DNA of 64,000 nucleotides. Source: Acidobacteriota bacterium. Lineage in GTDB: Bacteria; Acidobacteriota; Terriglobia; Bryobacterales; Bryobacteraceae. This document shows positions 9,369 to 17,537 of the stretch, one piece after another; positions within the stretch are counted from its first letter, which is position 1, and every line of letters starts with the position of its first letter. The stretch covers positions 1 to 64,000 of the forward strand of contig JAFDVS010000007.1 of the NCBI GenBank assembly GCA_018268935.1, written 5' to 3'. The notes below the pieces were generated by a model. That model saw only the letters and a list, made by a program, of their open reading frames with translations, was not told the origin of the DNA and ran no database searches. Both the position numbers and the translations under genes were made by a program.

Positions 9369-9908
9369 ATGTCTTCCCGCATTCGTTCCACTACCATCCT
9401 TTGTGTTCGTCGCGACGATAAGGTCGTCATGGCCGGAGACGGCCAGGTCACCCTCGGCAGCGAAGTCCTCAAAGCCTCGGCCAAGAAACTGCGCCGCCTC
9501 TACAACGGCAAGATCGTGGCCGGATTCGCCGGCTCTACCGCCGACGCCTTCAGCCTCTTTGCCCGCTTCGAAGCCAAGCTCGAACAGTTCAACGGCAATC
9601 TCCCCCGCGCGGTGGTAGAGTTAGCCAAGGACTGGCGTACCGATAAAATCCTGCGCCACCTGGAGGCTCTCCTGCTCGTCGCCGACGCCTCGAACACCTA
9701 CATCCTCAGCGGGAATGGCGATGTCATCGAACCCGATGAGCCCATCGCCGCCATCGGCTCCGGTGGACCATTCGCCAAGGCCGCCGCTGTCGCCCTCATC
9801 GAGAACACCAGCCTCCCGGCCCGCGCCATCGCCGAAAAGGCCATGAAGATCGCCGGCGAGATTTGCATCTACACCAATCTCCACAACATCTATGAGGAGC
9901 TCGGCTAA
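9369..9908 (+). CDS. hslV: ATP-dependent protease HslV (ClpQ) subunit
   Basis: HslV is the proteolytic dodecamer of the HslUV (ClpYQ) cytoplasmic protease, an N-terminal-threonine hydrolase. The chain of 179 residues has the family's usual length. It begins MSSRIRS followed by [21 protein letters not shown]; the catalytic residue should be Thr8 after removal of a 7-residue propeptide. The conserved [22 protein letters not shown] and [14 protein letters not shown] segments are all present. The stop codon shares one base with the hslU start (TAATG), so the two are tightly coupled. Confidence 0.98.
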   Translation: MSSRIRSTTILCVRRDDKVVMAGDGQVTLGSEVLKASAKKLRRLYNGKIVAGFAGSTADAFSLFARFEAKLEQFNGNLPRAVVELAKDWRTDKILRHLEALLLVADASNTYILSGNGDVIEPDEPIAAIGSGGPFAKAAAVALIENTSLPARAIAEKAMKIAGEICIYTNLHNIYEELG

Positions 9909-11266
9909 TGGTTATCTATCTCCCCAGCCAGTCGCTCGACGAGGCTCCCGCCCTTGATGAGTTGACCCCGGCGGAAATCGTCCGTGAGCTCGACAAGCAT
10001 GTCATCGGTCAGGCCGAAGCCAAGCGCGCCGTCGCCATCGCTTTGCGCAACCGCATCCGCCGCCAGCGCCTCGACCCCGAAATGGCCGATGAGGTCATGC
10101 CCAAGAACATCCTCATGATTGGGCCCACCGGCGTCGGCAAGACCGAGATCGCCCGCCGCCTCGCCAAGCTCGCCAACTCCCCCTTCCTCAAGGTCGAAGC
10201 AAGCAAGTTCACCGAAGTCGGCTACGTCGGCCGCGACGTCGAAAGTATGATCCGCGACCTCGTCGAAATCGCCATCGACATGGTCCGCGAAGAGAAGCTC
10301 GATGAAGTCGCCGAACGGGCCGAGCGCAACGCCGAAGAGCGTCTCCTCGACCTCCTCATGCCGCCCCAGCCCGAGCCCTCCGAGTCCATCGAGCGCACCC
10401 GCGAGAAGCTCCGCGAAAAGCTCCGCCTCGGCAAGCTCGATGACCGCATCGTCGAACTCGACGTCAAGGAGCAGGGCCCGCGCCTCGAGATCACTACCAT
10501 GCCCGGCCTCGAAGAGATGGACATCAACCTCAAGGAGATGATCCCCAACCTCTTCGGCCAGCGCAGCAAGCGCCGCAAGCTCCGCGTCTTCGAAGCCCTC
10601 GAATACCTCATCCAGGAAGAAGAGCAGAAGCTCATCGACATGGATCAGGTCACCCGCATTGCCCTGGAGCGGGTTGAGAAGAACGGCATCATCTTCCTCG
10701 ATGAAGTGGATAAGATCGCCGGCCGCGAAGGCGGCCACGGTCCCGACGTCAGCCGCGAAGGGGTCCAGCGCGACATCCTCCCCATCGTTGAAGGCACCAC
10801 CATCAACACCCGTTACGGCTTCGTCCGCACCGACCATATTCTCTTCATCGCCGCCGGCGCCTTCCATGTCTCGAAGCCCGCTGACCTCATCCCCGAACTG
10901 CAAGGCCGCTTCCCCATCCGGGTCGAGTTGAAGTCGCTCACCGAACAGGACTTCATCCGCATCCTGAAGGAACCCAAGAACGCCCTCACCAAGCAGTACG
11001 TCGCCCTGATGGAGACCGAAGGCATCAAGATCAACTTCACCGACGACTCGCTCGAAGAGATGTCGCGCATGGCCGCCCAGGTCAACCAGCAGATGGAAAA
11101 CATCGGCGCCCGCCGCCTCCACACCATCCTTGAAAAGGTGATCGAAGAGATCAGCTTCCAGGGCCCCGACCTCAAAAAGAAGAACGTCAAGATCGACGCC
11201 GCCTACGTCCGCCAACAACTCGCCGCCATTGTCAAGGATCAGGACCTCAGTAAGTACATTCTTTGA
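9908..11266 (+). CDS. hslU: HslU (ClpY) ATPase subunit of the HslUV protease
   Basis: HslU is the hexameric AAA+ unfoldase that feeds substrates to HslV. The 452-residue protein carries Walker A GPTGVGKT near residue 73, the [16 protein letters not shown] segment just after it, an inserted helical I domain, Walker [10 protein letters not shown] near 262, and the C-terminal sensor-2 region with [15 protein letters not shown]. The chain ends SKYIL; in this family the C-terminal tail docks into HslV. Length and motifs are standard. It is co-transcribed with hslV. Confidence 0.98.
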   Translation: MVIYLPSQSLDEAPALDELTPAEIVRELDKHVIGQAEAKRAVAIALRNRIRRQRLDPEMADEVMPKNILMIGPTGVGKTEIARRLAKLANSPFLKVEASKFTEVGYVGRDVESMIRDLVEIAIDMVREEKLDEVAERAERNAEERLLDLLMPPQPEPSESIERTREKLREKLRLGKLDDRIVELDVKEQGPRLEITTMPGLEEMDINLKEMIPNLFGQRSKRRKLRVFEALEYLIQEEEQKLIDMDQVTRIALERVEKNGIIFLDEVDKIAGREGGHGPDVSREGVQRDILPIVEGTTINTRYGFVRTDHILFIAAGAFHVSKPADLIPELQGRFPIRVELKSLTEQDFIRILKEPKNALTKQYVALMETEGIKINFTDDSLEEMSRMAAQVNQQMENIGARRLHTILEKVIEEISFQGPDLKKKNVKIDAAYVRQQLAAIVKDQDLSKYIL

Positions 11267-11287
11267 TCGTCAGACTATACTGAGGAC

Positions 11288-11491
11288 ATGAAGTTCCGAG
11301 TTGTCATCGCGTACGACGAGGTCGCAAAAGCCTATTCAGCCGTCTGTCCTGAGTTGCCCGGCTGTGCCTCTGCTGGCGACACAGTTTTGGAAGCGAAGCT
11401 CAATATCCGCGAGGCCATTGAGCTTTACCTTCAGCCTGCGGATATCGAAATACCCGCGAACGCAACACTGGACGAGGTCACGATTGGGTGA
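11288..11491 (+). CDS. hicB: HicB-family antitoxin, apparently orphaned
   Basis: The 67-residue protein is a short HicB: MKFRVVIAYDEVAKAYSAVCPELPGCASAGDTVLEAKLNIREAIELY has the family pattern of a partly degraded RNase-H-like fold with the 'PELPGC.S.GDT..EA..NI.EAI' core. It sits 21 bases after hslU. In intact loci HicB neutralises the mRNA interferase HicA encoded next to it; here the partner overlapping its 3' end is broken (see the pseudogene). It is intact but may have lost its selective role. Confidence 0.88.
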   Translation: MKFRVVIAYDEVAKAYSAVCPELPGCASAGDTVLEAKLNIREAIELYLQPADIEIPANATLDEVTIG

Positions 11492-11637
11492 CAGAAGTAC
11501 CCCGCGGCTAACTTCAACGCAGTGTGTTGCAGTTCTAAGGCGGAACGGCTTCCGATTAGTGGGCCAATCCGGAAGCCATCGGGACAATGCGGGCCATCAT
11601 CGGGGATAGTGGCGTTCCATTATCCCGGTGGCTTTGA
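11488..11637 (+). pseudogene. hicA: Decayed hicA toxin gene
   Basis: Fragments of a HicA mRNA interferase lie in three reading phases. A GTG at 11488 overlaps the hicB stop (GTGA), the usual arrangement, and opens V-T-E-V-P. After a run of four C at 11500-11503 the frame shifts to PRLTSTQCVAVLRRNGFRLV followed by GQSGSH, which is the HicA N-terminal half with its catalytic G-S-H. From 11581 another frame gives GTMRAIIGDSGVPLSRWL, matching the HicA C-terminus. The central ~20 residues (basic patch and VP-x-H) are missing. A one-base insertion plus an internal deletion explains all of this. Confidence 0.7.
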
Positions 11638-11695
11638 TACTGGCCGTGAGCGAATTCCTCCGCCGTTTGCCCTATACAAGGCAGAGGAGATCGAC

Positions 11696-12145
11696 ATGGC
11701 CTACAAGGAAACCAAGCACTGGAGCGGCGACATGAAGTACTACTTCAACGTCAGCAAATCCGTCGGACCGGGCCGCACGAACAATAAGACCGACGTGGCG
11801 CTGGTGCAGACGCTGCTCCGCAACTGCTATGACGGGAACGAGATCGCCAACCTCCAGATCGACGGCGACTGCGGCCCCAAAACAAGAGCCGCCATCAAGA
11901 AGTTCCAGATCGAGTTCTCGCTCCACAGCGTGAAAGCCGGACACGAACCACTCGAACAGGACGGCATCGTCACCCGCGCCGATAACTTCGGCTTCGACGG
12001 CCCCGGCGGCAACATCGTCGCCTACACCATCGTCGCCCTCAACTTCACCCTCAAGAACCTCAAGCCCAAGGTCTGGGAGAACCTCCCTTATAGCCCAAAC
12101 GTCCCGGCCTACCTCCGCGTCGAGCTGATGAAGACCAAGGGATAA
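11696..12145 (+). CDS. Peptidoglycan-binding-domain-like protein
   Basis: ATG 11696 is chosen because GAGGAGA lies about 6 bases upstream; longer in-frame starts would overlap the hicA remnant. The 149-residue protein has no signal peptide. Residues ~30-75 (DVALVQTLLRNCYDGNEIAN, then LQIDGDCGPKTRAAIKKFQ) match the three-helix PG_binding_1 fold, with the typical 'IDG-x-x-G-x-x-T-x-x-A-I-x-x-F-Q' pattern. Such modules also occur in cytoplasmic proteins and phage-like structures, so wall binding is not assured. The next gene carries related modules and is probably its partner. Confidence 0.8.
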   Translation: MAYKETKHWSGDMKYYFNVSKSVGPGRTNNKTDVALVQTLLRNCYDGNEIANLQIDGDCGPKTRAAIKKFQIEFSLHSVKAGHEPLEQDGIVTRADNFGFDGPGGNIVAYTIVALNFTLKNLKPKVWENLPYSPNVPAYLRVELMKTKG

Positions 12146-12215
12146 AATTTTTTTCAGCGCGGTGGCGGATTCCGTCCCTCTCCTGCACATGTGCCTGGTA
12201 GAGAGGATATGATCC

Positions 12216-13181
12216 ATGTACATCGCACCCGCTGAGTTTCATACCTGGGCCCAACAGTCCCTCAACCGGATCCCAGGCATCCAATTCAAAATCAACGGCG
12301 ATAGCCACGAGGTTTACCCCGAATATAAGGACGCCGTCAGAGCATTCCAGAAGAACTTCATCGGCCAGGTGAACGGGGTTGTCGATGAGAGGACCTACAA
12401 TGCCCTCATCACCAACAATCACATTCATCCCGACTACAACCGGTGGATCCGGCAGTCGCTGGCAAAGGCTGCGGGCAAACCCGGACTCACCGTCGGGACC
12501 GGGCACACACCGGATTTGATCAAGGCCATCCGCGACTACCAGAACTCGAAGAAGGGCGCGTTGAACGTCGATGGCTGGGTCGGGGTGAAGACGGAGCTCG
12601 TGCTCAACCTCGAAACTGGCGTGAAGATCCCCATCCCCAACCCCGACGGCCCGGTATCAATCCCGCTCGAAGTGAAGGTCACCCGCTGGCTGGAGCGCAT
12701 GGCGGATGAACTCGGGAACCCCGTCCTTCCCAAGGATCTCCAGTTCGTCCGGCACATGCACCCCGACGATCAGAAGAGCTTCGTGAAGTTCGTGAAGCTT
12801 CTCGAACTCGGCACCATCGACTACCGCTACTACGATTGGATGACCGCCAAGGACTTCGTGGAGAACCGCCTCGGTGAGGACCTCAAAGCGGTCAAGCCGG
12901 CCAATGCGCTGTTCTACCTCCGCAACCTGATGCGGTATTACGAAAACATCAATAGTCCCCAGGTCTACTACCGCTTCGCCCTGCGCTGCCAGGAAGTGTG
13001 GAAGGACGTCGACCAGGGCCTCTTCCAGATCATCTATCAGCAGAAGAACAGCTCGGCGGATGGCATCACCAAGGGGCGAGTCGCCCAGTTGATGGATTGG
13101 GTCGAGAGCCGGAAGACGAACTACAATCACATCCTCAATGCCTGGCCGGAGTGGAAAGGTTGGAACGGCAAGTGGAACTAG
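12216..13181 (+). CDS. Protein with two peptidoglycan-binding-like modules
   Basis: The 321-residue protein has two PG_binding-like modules. At ~5-68: WAQQSLNRIPG, YKDAVRAFQKNF, NGVVDERTYNAL. At ~80-135: WIRQSLAKAAG, LIKAIRDYQNSK, LNVDGWVGVKTELVL. A ~185-residue C-terminal helical domain I do not recognise follows, rich in aromatic residues (YYDWMTAKDFVENRL, FYLRNLMRYYENI, HILNAWPEWKGW). No signal peptide is visible. It follows the previous gene by 70 bases. The C-terminal domain may be an effector or enzymatic part, which is speculative. Confidence 0.75.
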   Translation: MYIAPAEFHTWAQQSLNRIPGIQFKINGDSHEVYPEYKDAVRAFQKNFIGQVNGVVDERTYNALITNNHIHPDYNRWIRQSLAKAAGKPGLTVGTGHTPDLIKAIRDYQNSKKGALNVDGWVGVKTELVLNLETGVKIPIPNPDGPVSIPLEVKVTRWLERMADELGNPVLPKDLQFVRHMHPDDQKSFVKFVKLLELGTIDYRYYDWMTAKDFVENRLGEDLKAVKPANALFYLRNLMRYYENINSPQVYYRFALRCQEVWKDVDQGLFQIIYQQKNSSADGITKGRVAQLMDWVESRKTNYNHILNAWPEWKGWNGKWN

Positions 13182-13184
13182 GCG

Positions 13185-14111
13185 CTAGTGCACCATCTTC
13201 CGCTTGCGCAGTTCGTCGAAGCTGACCGCGAGAATGATCGTCGCGCCGATGATGGCCTGCTGCAAATAAGGGCTGATGCCCAGCAGATCACTGCCGTTGG
13301 CGAGCAGGCCCATGATGAAGGCGCCCACCAGCGTTCCGATGACGCTGCCTTCACCGCCGCGCAGGCTTCCTCCGCCGATAACCACCGCGGCGATGGCTTG
13401 CAACTCATAACCCTGCCCCGCCGTGGGCTGGCCCGTCATGAGGCGCGAGGCTTCGATCATTCCGCCAAGTCCGGTGAGCATGCCGCAGATGGCATAGACA
13501 GCCGTCGTGTGGAATGCCACCGGAATCCCGGCATAATAAGCCGCATCGGGATTGCTGCCGATAGAGAAGGCATACCGCCCCAGCCGCGTGTGCTCCAGAA
13601 TGACATGCACCAGCACCGCGCAGACGACGAGCACCCACAACACAAACGGAACACCCAGCAGATTGCCTTCACCCAGGTAGGAGAACGCGGCAGGGATCTC
13701 ATGTACCGGCAGGCCATTGGAAATGATAAGCGTCGTGCCGCGGAGAATGCCGAGCGTGCCCAGAGTAACGATGAACGGGTTGATCTTCAGCTTCGTGGTG
13801 AGGAAGCCGTTGAGGAACCCGCACACACAGCCGGCGAATACGCCAATGAATACGCCCATCAGAATGGGCTGGCCTTTGGCCATCGCCATCGTGCCGAGCA
13901 GTCCGCCCATGGCCAGGATTGCGCCGACGGAAAGATCGATGCCGCCGGAAATAATGACCAGCGTCATGCCCAACGCCATGAGGTTGATGACCGCCGTCTG
14001 GCGGACCACGCTCGACAGATTGGTCTTGCTCAGGAAATGATCGGGAGAGGCGATGGAAAGGCCGACGAACAATGCGATCAAGGTGAGAAAGGGAAGCAGC
14101 CGCTGAATCAT
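13185..14111 (-). CDS. Sugar ABC transporter permease (RbsC/XylH type)
   Basis: The 308-residue integral membrane protein has about eight to ten hydrophobic segments and the hallmarks of the RbsC-like permease family: ALGMTLVIISGGIDLSVGA near residue 47, KINPFIVTLGTLGI near 108, and AAVVIGGGSLRGGEGSVIGT near 240. It would form the inner-membrane channel for a monosaccharide importer. It overlaps the ATPase gene upstream by ATGA (14108-14111). No periplasmic binding protein is encoded beside it, so the substrate cannot be told; ribose, xylose or a related sugar is likely. Confidence 0.93.
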   Translation of the reverse strand: MIQRLLPFLTLIALFVGLSIASPDHFLSKTNLSSVVRQTAVINLMALGMTLVIISGGIDLSVGAILAMGGLLGTMAMAKGQPILMGVFIGVFAGCVCGFLNGFLTTKLKINPFIVTLGTLGILRGTTLIISNGLPVHEIPAAFSYLGEGNLLGVPFVLWVLVVCAVLVHVILEHTRLGRYAFSIGSNPDAAYYAGIPVAFHTTAVYAICGMLTGLGGMIEASRLMTGQPTAGQGYELQAIAAVVIGGGSLRGGEGSVIGTLVGAFIMGLLANGSDLLGISPYLQQAIIGATIILAVSFDELRKRKMVH

Positions 14112-15622
14112 TCGGTCCCTTCCTCCGCGAGCAATGCTCCGCCGTCGTGCAACGTGGCAAGCTTCATGATTTCCTCCTGGGTGGTGCGTCCCGGCAACTC
14201 GCCGGTGATGCGTCCCTGCCGCATGACGAGAATGCGGTCGGCCACCTGTAATAGTTCCGGCAGCTCCGAACTCACCATCAGAATCCCCGCTCCGGAACGC
14301 GCCAGTTCATCCATGACTTCGTACACTTCCACCTTCGCGCCGACATCGATGCCACGTGTGGGCTCATCGAAAAGGAACACCCGCGCTCCGCGCACCAGCC
14401 ACTTGGCGATGACCACCTTCTGCTGATTACCGCCGCTGAGCCGGCCGGCCAACTGGCGCGGCGATTCGCACTTGATGCGAAGCTTTTTGGCATAGTCGCC
14501 GGCCAGCGAGCGTTCCTTGTCGTGATCGAGAAGGAAGCCCATGCGGCTTACTTTATTGATGTCGGCGATGGTGAGGTTGTAGCCGATAGGCAATGCGGTG
14601 GCGAGCCCGGTCTTCTGCCGGTCCTCGGGGATGAGGGCGATGCCTTCGGTAACGGCTTCGCGCGGAGACCGCACGGTGACCGCTTTCCCCGCCACGTGCA
14701 CGGCTCCGGAGTCGGGTTCATCGAGACCAAACAATGCGCGGCAGGTTTCGGTGCGTCCGGCGCCGACTAATCCGGCGAGTCCGACGATCTCTCCAGCGCG
14801 CACGGTGAGTGATATATCATGTAGCAACGGCTTGCGCGTCAACCCTTGCACGCGCAGCAACTCCTCGCCGGGCAGCAACGAAGACCGCTGGTACATGGCT
14901 CCCAACTCGCGTCCCACCATGTGCTGGATGATGCGCTCGTTGGTGATCTCATTCAAGCCGCAGTTGTGCACCGTTTCCCCATCGCGGAGGATGGTGACGC
15001 GATCGCCAACGGTGCGCAGTTCTTCCAGCCGGTGGGTGATGTAGATGACACCCATCTGGCGGTCGCGCAGCGTGCGCACGATGCGAAACACTTCCTTCGT
15101 CTCGCTCTCGGAAAGCGAACTGGTGGGCTCATCGAAGATGAGCAGGGAAGAGCCGTGAGCGATAGCGCGGCAGATCTCTACCAACTGCTTGCCGGCCGGG
15201 CTCAGCTTCTCCACACGCCAATCGGCATGGAGCGGGAAATGGTGTTCTTCGATCAGCTTGCGCGCGGCATCGAGCATCTTGCCGCGATTGACCCAACCAA
15301 AGGGCAGACGCTCCTCGCGGCCGAGGAAGATGTTCTCGGCCACGGAAAGGTGCGGAGCCAGAAGCGACTCCTGATGGACCATTGCAATGCCGACCGCGGA
15401 AGCATCCGCAGGCTTCGAAAAGCTCACCTTCTGGCCCTTCCACAGCATGTCGCCGCCATCGGGCTGATGCATGCCGGCGACGATCTTCATCAGGGTGGAC
15501 TTACCTGCGCCGTTCTCGCCGAGAAGCAGATGCACCTCACCCGGGGCCACCGTGAGGTTTCCATTTTTTAACGCGACCACGCCACCGAAGCGCTTTTGAA
15601 TCGCTGTAAGCTGAAGAAGCAT
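14108..15622 (-). CDS. Sugar ABC transporter ATP-binding protein (RbsA type)
   Basis: Start chosen at ATG 15622 (MLLQLTAIQKRFGG), where homologues begin; a longer in-frame extension to 15850 would run over the divergent SRPBCC gene. The 504-residue protein is a tandem ATPase. The first half has Walker A GENGAGKST near residue 35, signature LSPAGKQ and Walker B LLIFDEPTSS. The second half has the degenerate GLVGAGRTE, LSGGNQQKVVIAKWL and FLFDEPTRGIDVGA. This asymmetry is usual for RbsA, XylG and MglA. It energises the adjacent permease. Confidence 0.94.
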   Translation of the reverse strand: MLLQLTAIQKRFGGVVALKNGNLTVAPGEVHLLLGENGAGKSTLMKIVAGMHQPDGGDMLWKGQKVSFSKPADASAVGIAMVHQESLLAPHLSVAENIFLGREERLPFGWVNRGKMLDAARKLIEEHHFPLHADWRVEKLSPAGKQLVEICRAIAHGSSLLIFDEPTSSLSESETKEVFRIVRTLRDRQMGVIYITHRLEELRTVGDRVTILRDGETVHNCGLNEITNERIIQHMVGRELGAMYQRSSLLPGEELLRVQGLTRKPLLHDISLTVRAGEIVGLAGLVGAGRTETCRALFGLDEPDSGAVHVAGKAVTVRSPREAVTEGIALIPEDRQKTGLATALPIGYNLTIADINKVSRMGFLLDHDKERSLAGDYAKKLRIKCESPRQLAGRLSGGNQQKVVIAKWLVRGARVFLFDEPTRGIDVGAKVEVYEVMDELARSGAGILMVSSELPELLQVADRILVMRQGRITGELPGRTTQEEIMKLATLHDGGALLAEEGTE

Positions 15623-15664
15623 CTCGAAACAGGATAGTGTACCGGATTCGCCGGGGAGCGCGTT

Positions 15665-16117
15665 ATGCCGAAATTCACTGCCACTGTCTGGATCGACGCA
15701 CCCGTGGAGCGGGTGTGGGAGTTTCACGAGCGGGAAGACGCTCTGGAACTGTTGTCGCCGCCATGGGCGAGGCCGCGGATCCTGCTGCGCAAAGGGAAGC
15801 TGGCCACCGGCAGCCGCGTGGAAATGCAACTGCCGGTGGGTGTATTCCACATTCGCTGGTTAGCGCTGCACGTGGATCATGAGAATCTCCGCCACTTCAC
15901 CGATGAACAGATTGCCGGGCCGTTCCGCTACTGGAAGCATGAGCACCGGTTCGAACCGGAGAACAACGGCACGCGGCTCACCGATGCGGTGGAGTTCCGG
16001 CTGCCGCTGTCTCCGATGAGCGACTGGCTGATCGGATGGGTGGTGAAGATGCAACTGCGGGCGATGTTTCGTCACCGGCACGCGGTGACGAAAGAGCATT
16101 GCGAAGGCCGTGCTTAG
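15665..16117 (+). CDS. SRPBCC-family (START-like) protein
   Basis: The 150-residue protein matches the helix-grip cyclase/dehydrase-like fold: it opens MPKFTATVWIDAPVERVWEF, has a central VDHENLRHFTDEQIAGPFRYWKHEHRFEP, and ends with TRLTDAVEFRLPLSPMSDWL and a long C-terminal helix. Known relatives bind hydrophobic ligands or are cell-division-inhibitor-like proteins of unknown role. It is divergent from the ABC ATPase with 42 bases between them, and its last 4 bases overlap the end of the convergent lipoprotein gene. Confidence 0.8.
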   Translation: MPKFTATVWIDAPVERVWEFHEREDALELLSPPWARPRILLRKGKLATGSRVEMQLPVGVFHIRWLALHVDHENLRHFTDEQIAGPFRYWKHEHRFEPENNGTRLTDAVEFRLPLSPMSDWLIGWVVKMQLRAMFRHRHAVTKEHCEGRA

Positions 16118-16797
16118 TTGAGCTTCACGGAGTCAGTGAGGCGGAAGGTGAGCACGGACTCGGCGGGCAACACAGCAGGCTCGCCACGCGTGGCGAGGAC
16201 AACGCCTGTTCCGGCGCCCGCACCGGCTCCGGCGCCGATGGCTGCGCCCTTGCCACCGCCTGCAATGGCGCCGATGGCCGCTCCGATGCCGCTGCCGATG
16301 CCGACTTTGATGGCGTCATTTTTCTTGGTGGTGCGGGCCTGATGGGCGAGGGTGTTGGTACGAACGGCGACCGGCCCTTTGCCGGTTTCAATGGAAGTGA
16401 GCCGCACCGAGATGCTGGCCACACCTTTTACACGGCCGCCGGGATCGGAGCTGGCGACGACGCCCTGAACCCTGGCGCCTTTTTCAGCGACGACTTTGCC
16501 GTCCACCGTGAGCGGCGCATCAAGCGAGCCGTGGAAGGCATCGCCGGCCGCATTGTTCTTCGTGGAGAGAGTGGTGGTGCTGCGCACGCGGATGTTGGTG
16601 CCGGCGTCGATGACGATAGGGGCCGGCCTTGGCGGGGGTGCAGGGGCCGGGGCCGCAACGGGCTTCGCATCGGTGACGGCTGGGGCAATGTTCGAGGTTG
16701 CAGTCTCGGCCGCGGGCTTTGAACCACCGCAAGCCATTTGCCATCCCATCGCCACTGTAATGACGCCTACATATATGATCTTGTTGTCTTTTTTCAT
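16114..16797 (-). CDS. Probable lipoprotein with C-terminal glycine zipper
   Basis: Start at ATG 16797, preceded by AGAGGAG at a good distance. The 227-residue protein begins MKKDNKIIYVGVITVAMGWQMAC, a lipoprotein-type signal with Cys near residue 23. A Pro/Ala-rich linker follows, then a ~90-residue beta-rich domain (TNIRVRSTTTLSTKNNAAGD ... KVVAEKGARVQGVV) and a glycine-zipper stretch (GIGSGIGAAIGAIAGGG) near 165-195 that could insert in a membrane. This resembles acidobacterial envelope proteins of unknown function. The lipobox is not a perfect match. Confidence 0.75.
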   Translation of the reverse strand: MKKDNKIIYVGVITVAMGWQMACGGSKPAAETATSNIAPAVTDAKPVAAPAPAPPPRPAPIVIDAGTNIRVRSTTTLSTKNNAAGDAFHGSLDAPLTVDGKVVAEKGARVQGVVASSDPGGRVKGVASISVRLTSIETGKGPVAVRTNTLAHQARTTKKNDAIKVGIGSGIGAAIGAIAGGGKGAAIGAGAGAGAGTGVVLATRGEPAVLPAESVLTFRLTDSVKLN

Positions 16798-16946
16798 GCT
16801 TGGCTCCTCTGGTGCAGCCAGTATTGCAATCTCCGTTCCAAACAGCAACTTGTTGGAAAATCAATGGAAACGCATGACTCGACAATCGTGCGGGGAATGT
16901 AATTCGTACCATCCGGGCAGTTCCTTCGCTACACTCTGATGTACGT

Positions 16947-17537
16947 ATGCTGGAACCGGGATATCACGAAGTGCCAGCCGGTCACATTGCCGCCGTGGTG
17001 ACCTATCTGGAAATGAAGGAAGCGCCGCGGCTACTTACGTTGCGGCCGGATGGGGTCACCGTACGAAAGATGGAGCAACCAGCCGTGGGCGAATATCGTA
17101 CGGTGTTCCGCACGGTCGGCGAGCCATGGCTTTGGTTCAGCCGGATGATTCTGCCGGAGACACAATTGACGGCGATCATCCACCATTCCGAGGTGGATGT
17201 ATTCTTTCTCGAATCGGGCGGACGGCCGCAGGGATTGCTGGAGATCGACAGGCGCCATCTTCCTGAGATTGAGCTGGCGTTCTTCGGGCTGGCTCCGGAG
17301 ATGATTGGCAAGGGCGCGGGGAAGTACCTCATCGAGTATGCCATCCGGCACGCGTTTTCGTTTAGGCCGAAACGCTTCTGGCTGCACACCTGCACGCTCG
17401 ATTCGCCACAGGCTTTGGGGTTTTATGTGAAGACGGGCTTCGTTCCCTACAAGCGCGCGGTGGAGATTGCACCGGACCCGCGTCTGCACGGACGCCTGCC
17501 CCGCACAGCGGCGCCGCAAATCCCTATCATTGAGTAA
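16947..17537 (+). CDS. GNAT-family N-acetyltransferase
   Basis: The 196-residue protein shows the GNAT acetyl-CoA-binding segment LAPEMIGKGAGKYLIEYAI near 115-133, followed by RFWLHTCTLDSPQALGFYVKTGFVPYKR, the usual strand-helix that closes the fold. The substrate is not evident. The stop shares one base with the start of the next gene (TAATG), so the two are expressed together and may act in one pathway. Confidence 0.88.
   Translation: MLEPGYHEVPAGHIAAVVTYLEMKEAPRLLTLRPDGVTVRKMEQPAVGEYRTVFRTVGEPWLWFSRMILPETQLTAIIHHSEVDVFFLESGGRPQGLLEIDRRHLPEIELAFFGLAPEMIGKGAGKYLIEYAIRHAFSFRPKRFWLHTCTLDSPQALGFYVKTGFVPYKRAVEIAPDPRLHGRLPRTAAPQIPIIE

Noticed and set aside
12140-12216. Possible replication origin at the GC-skew change, with a short A/T tract at 12143-12156
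   Set aside because: No DnaA boxes, no dnaA/dnaN/gyrB-type genes; only the skew supports it, so it is kept as a finding and not as an origin feature.
15623-15850. Longer N-terminus of the RbsA-type ATPase
   Set aside because: The extra residues are antisense to the SRPBCC gene and absent from the family; MLLQLTAIQKRFGG is the normal start.
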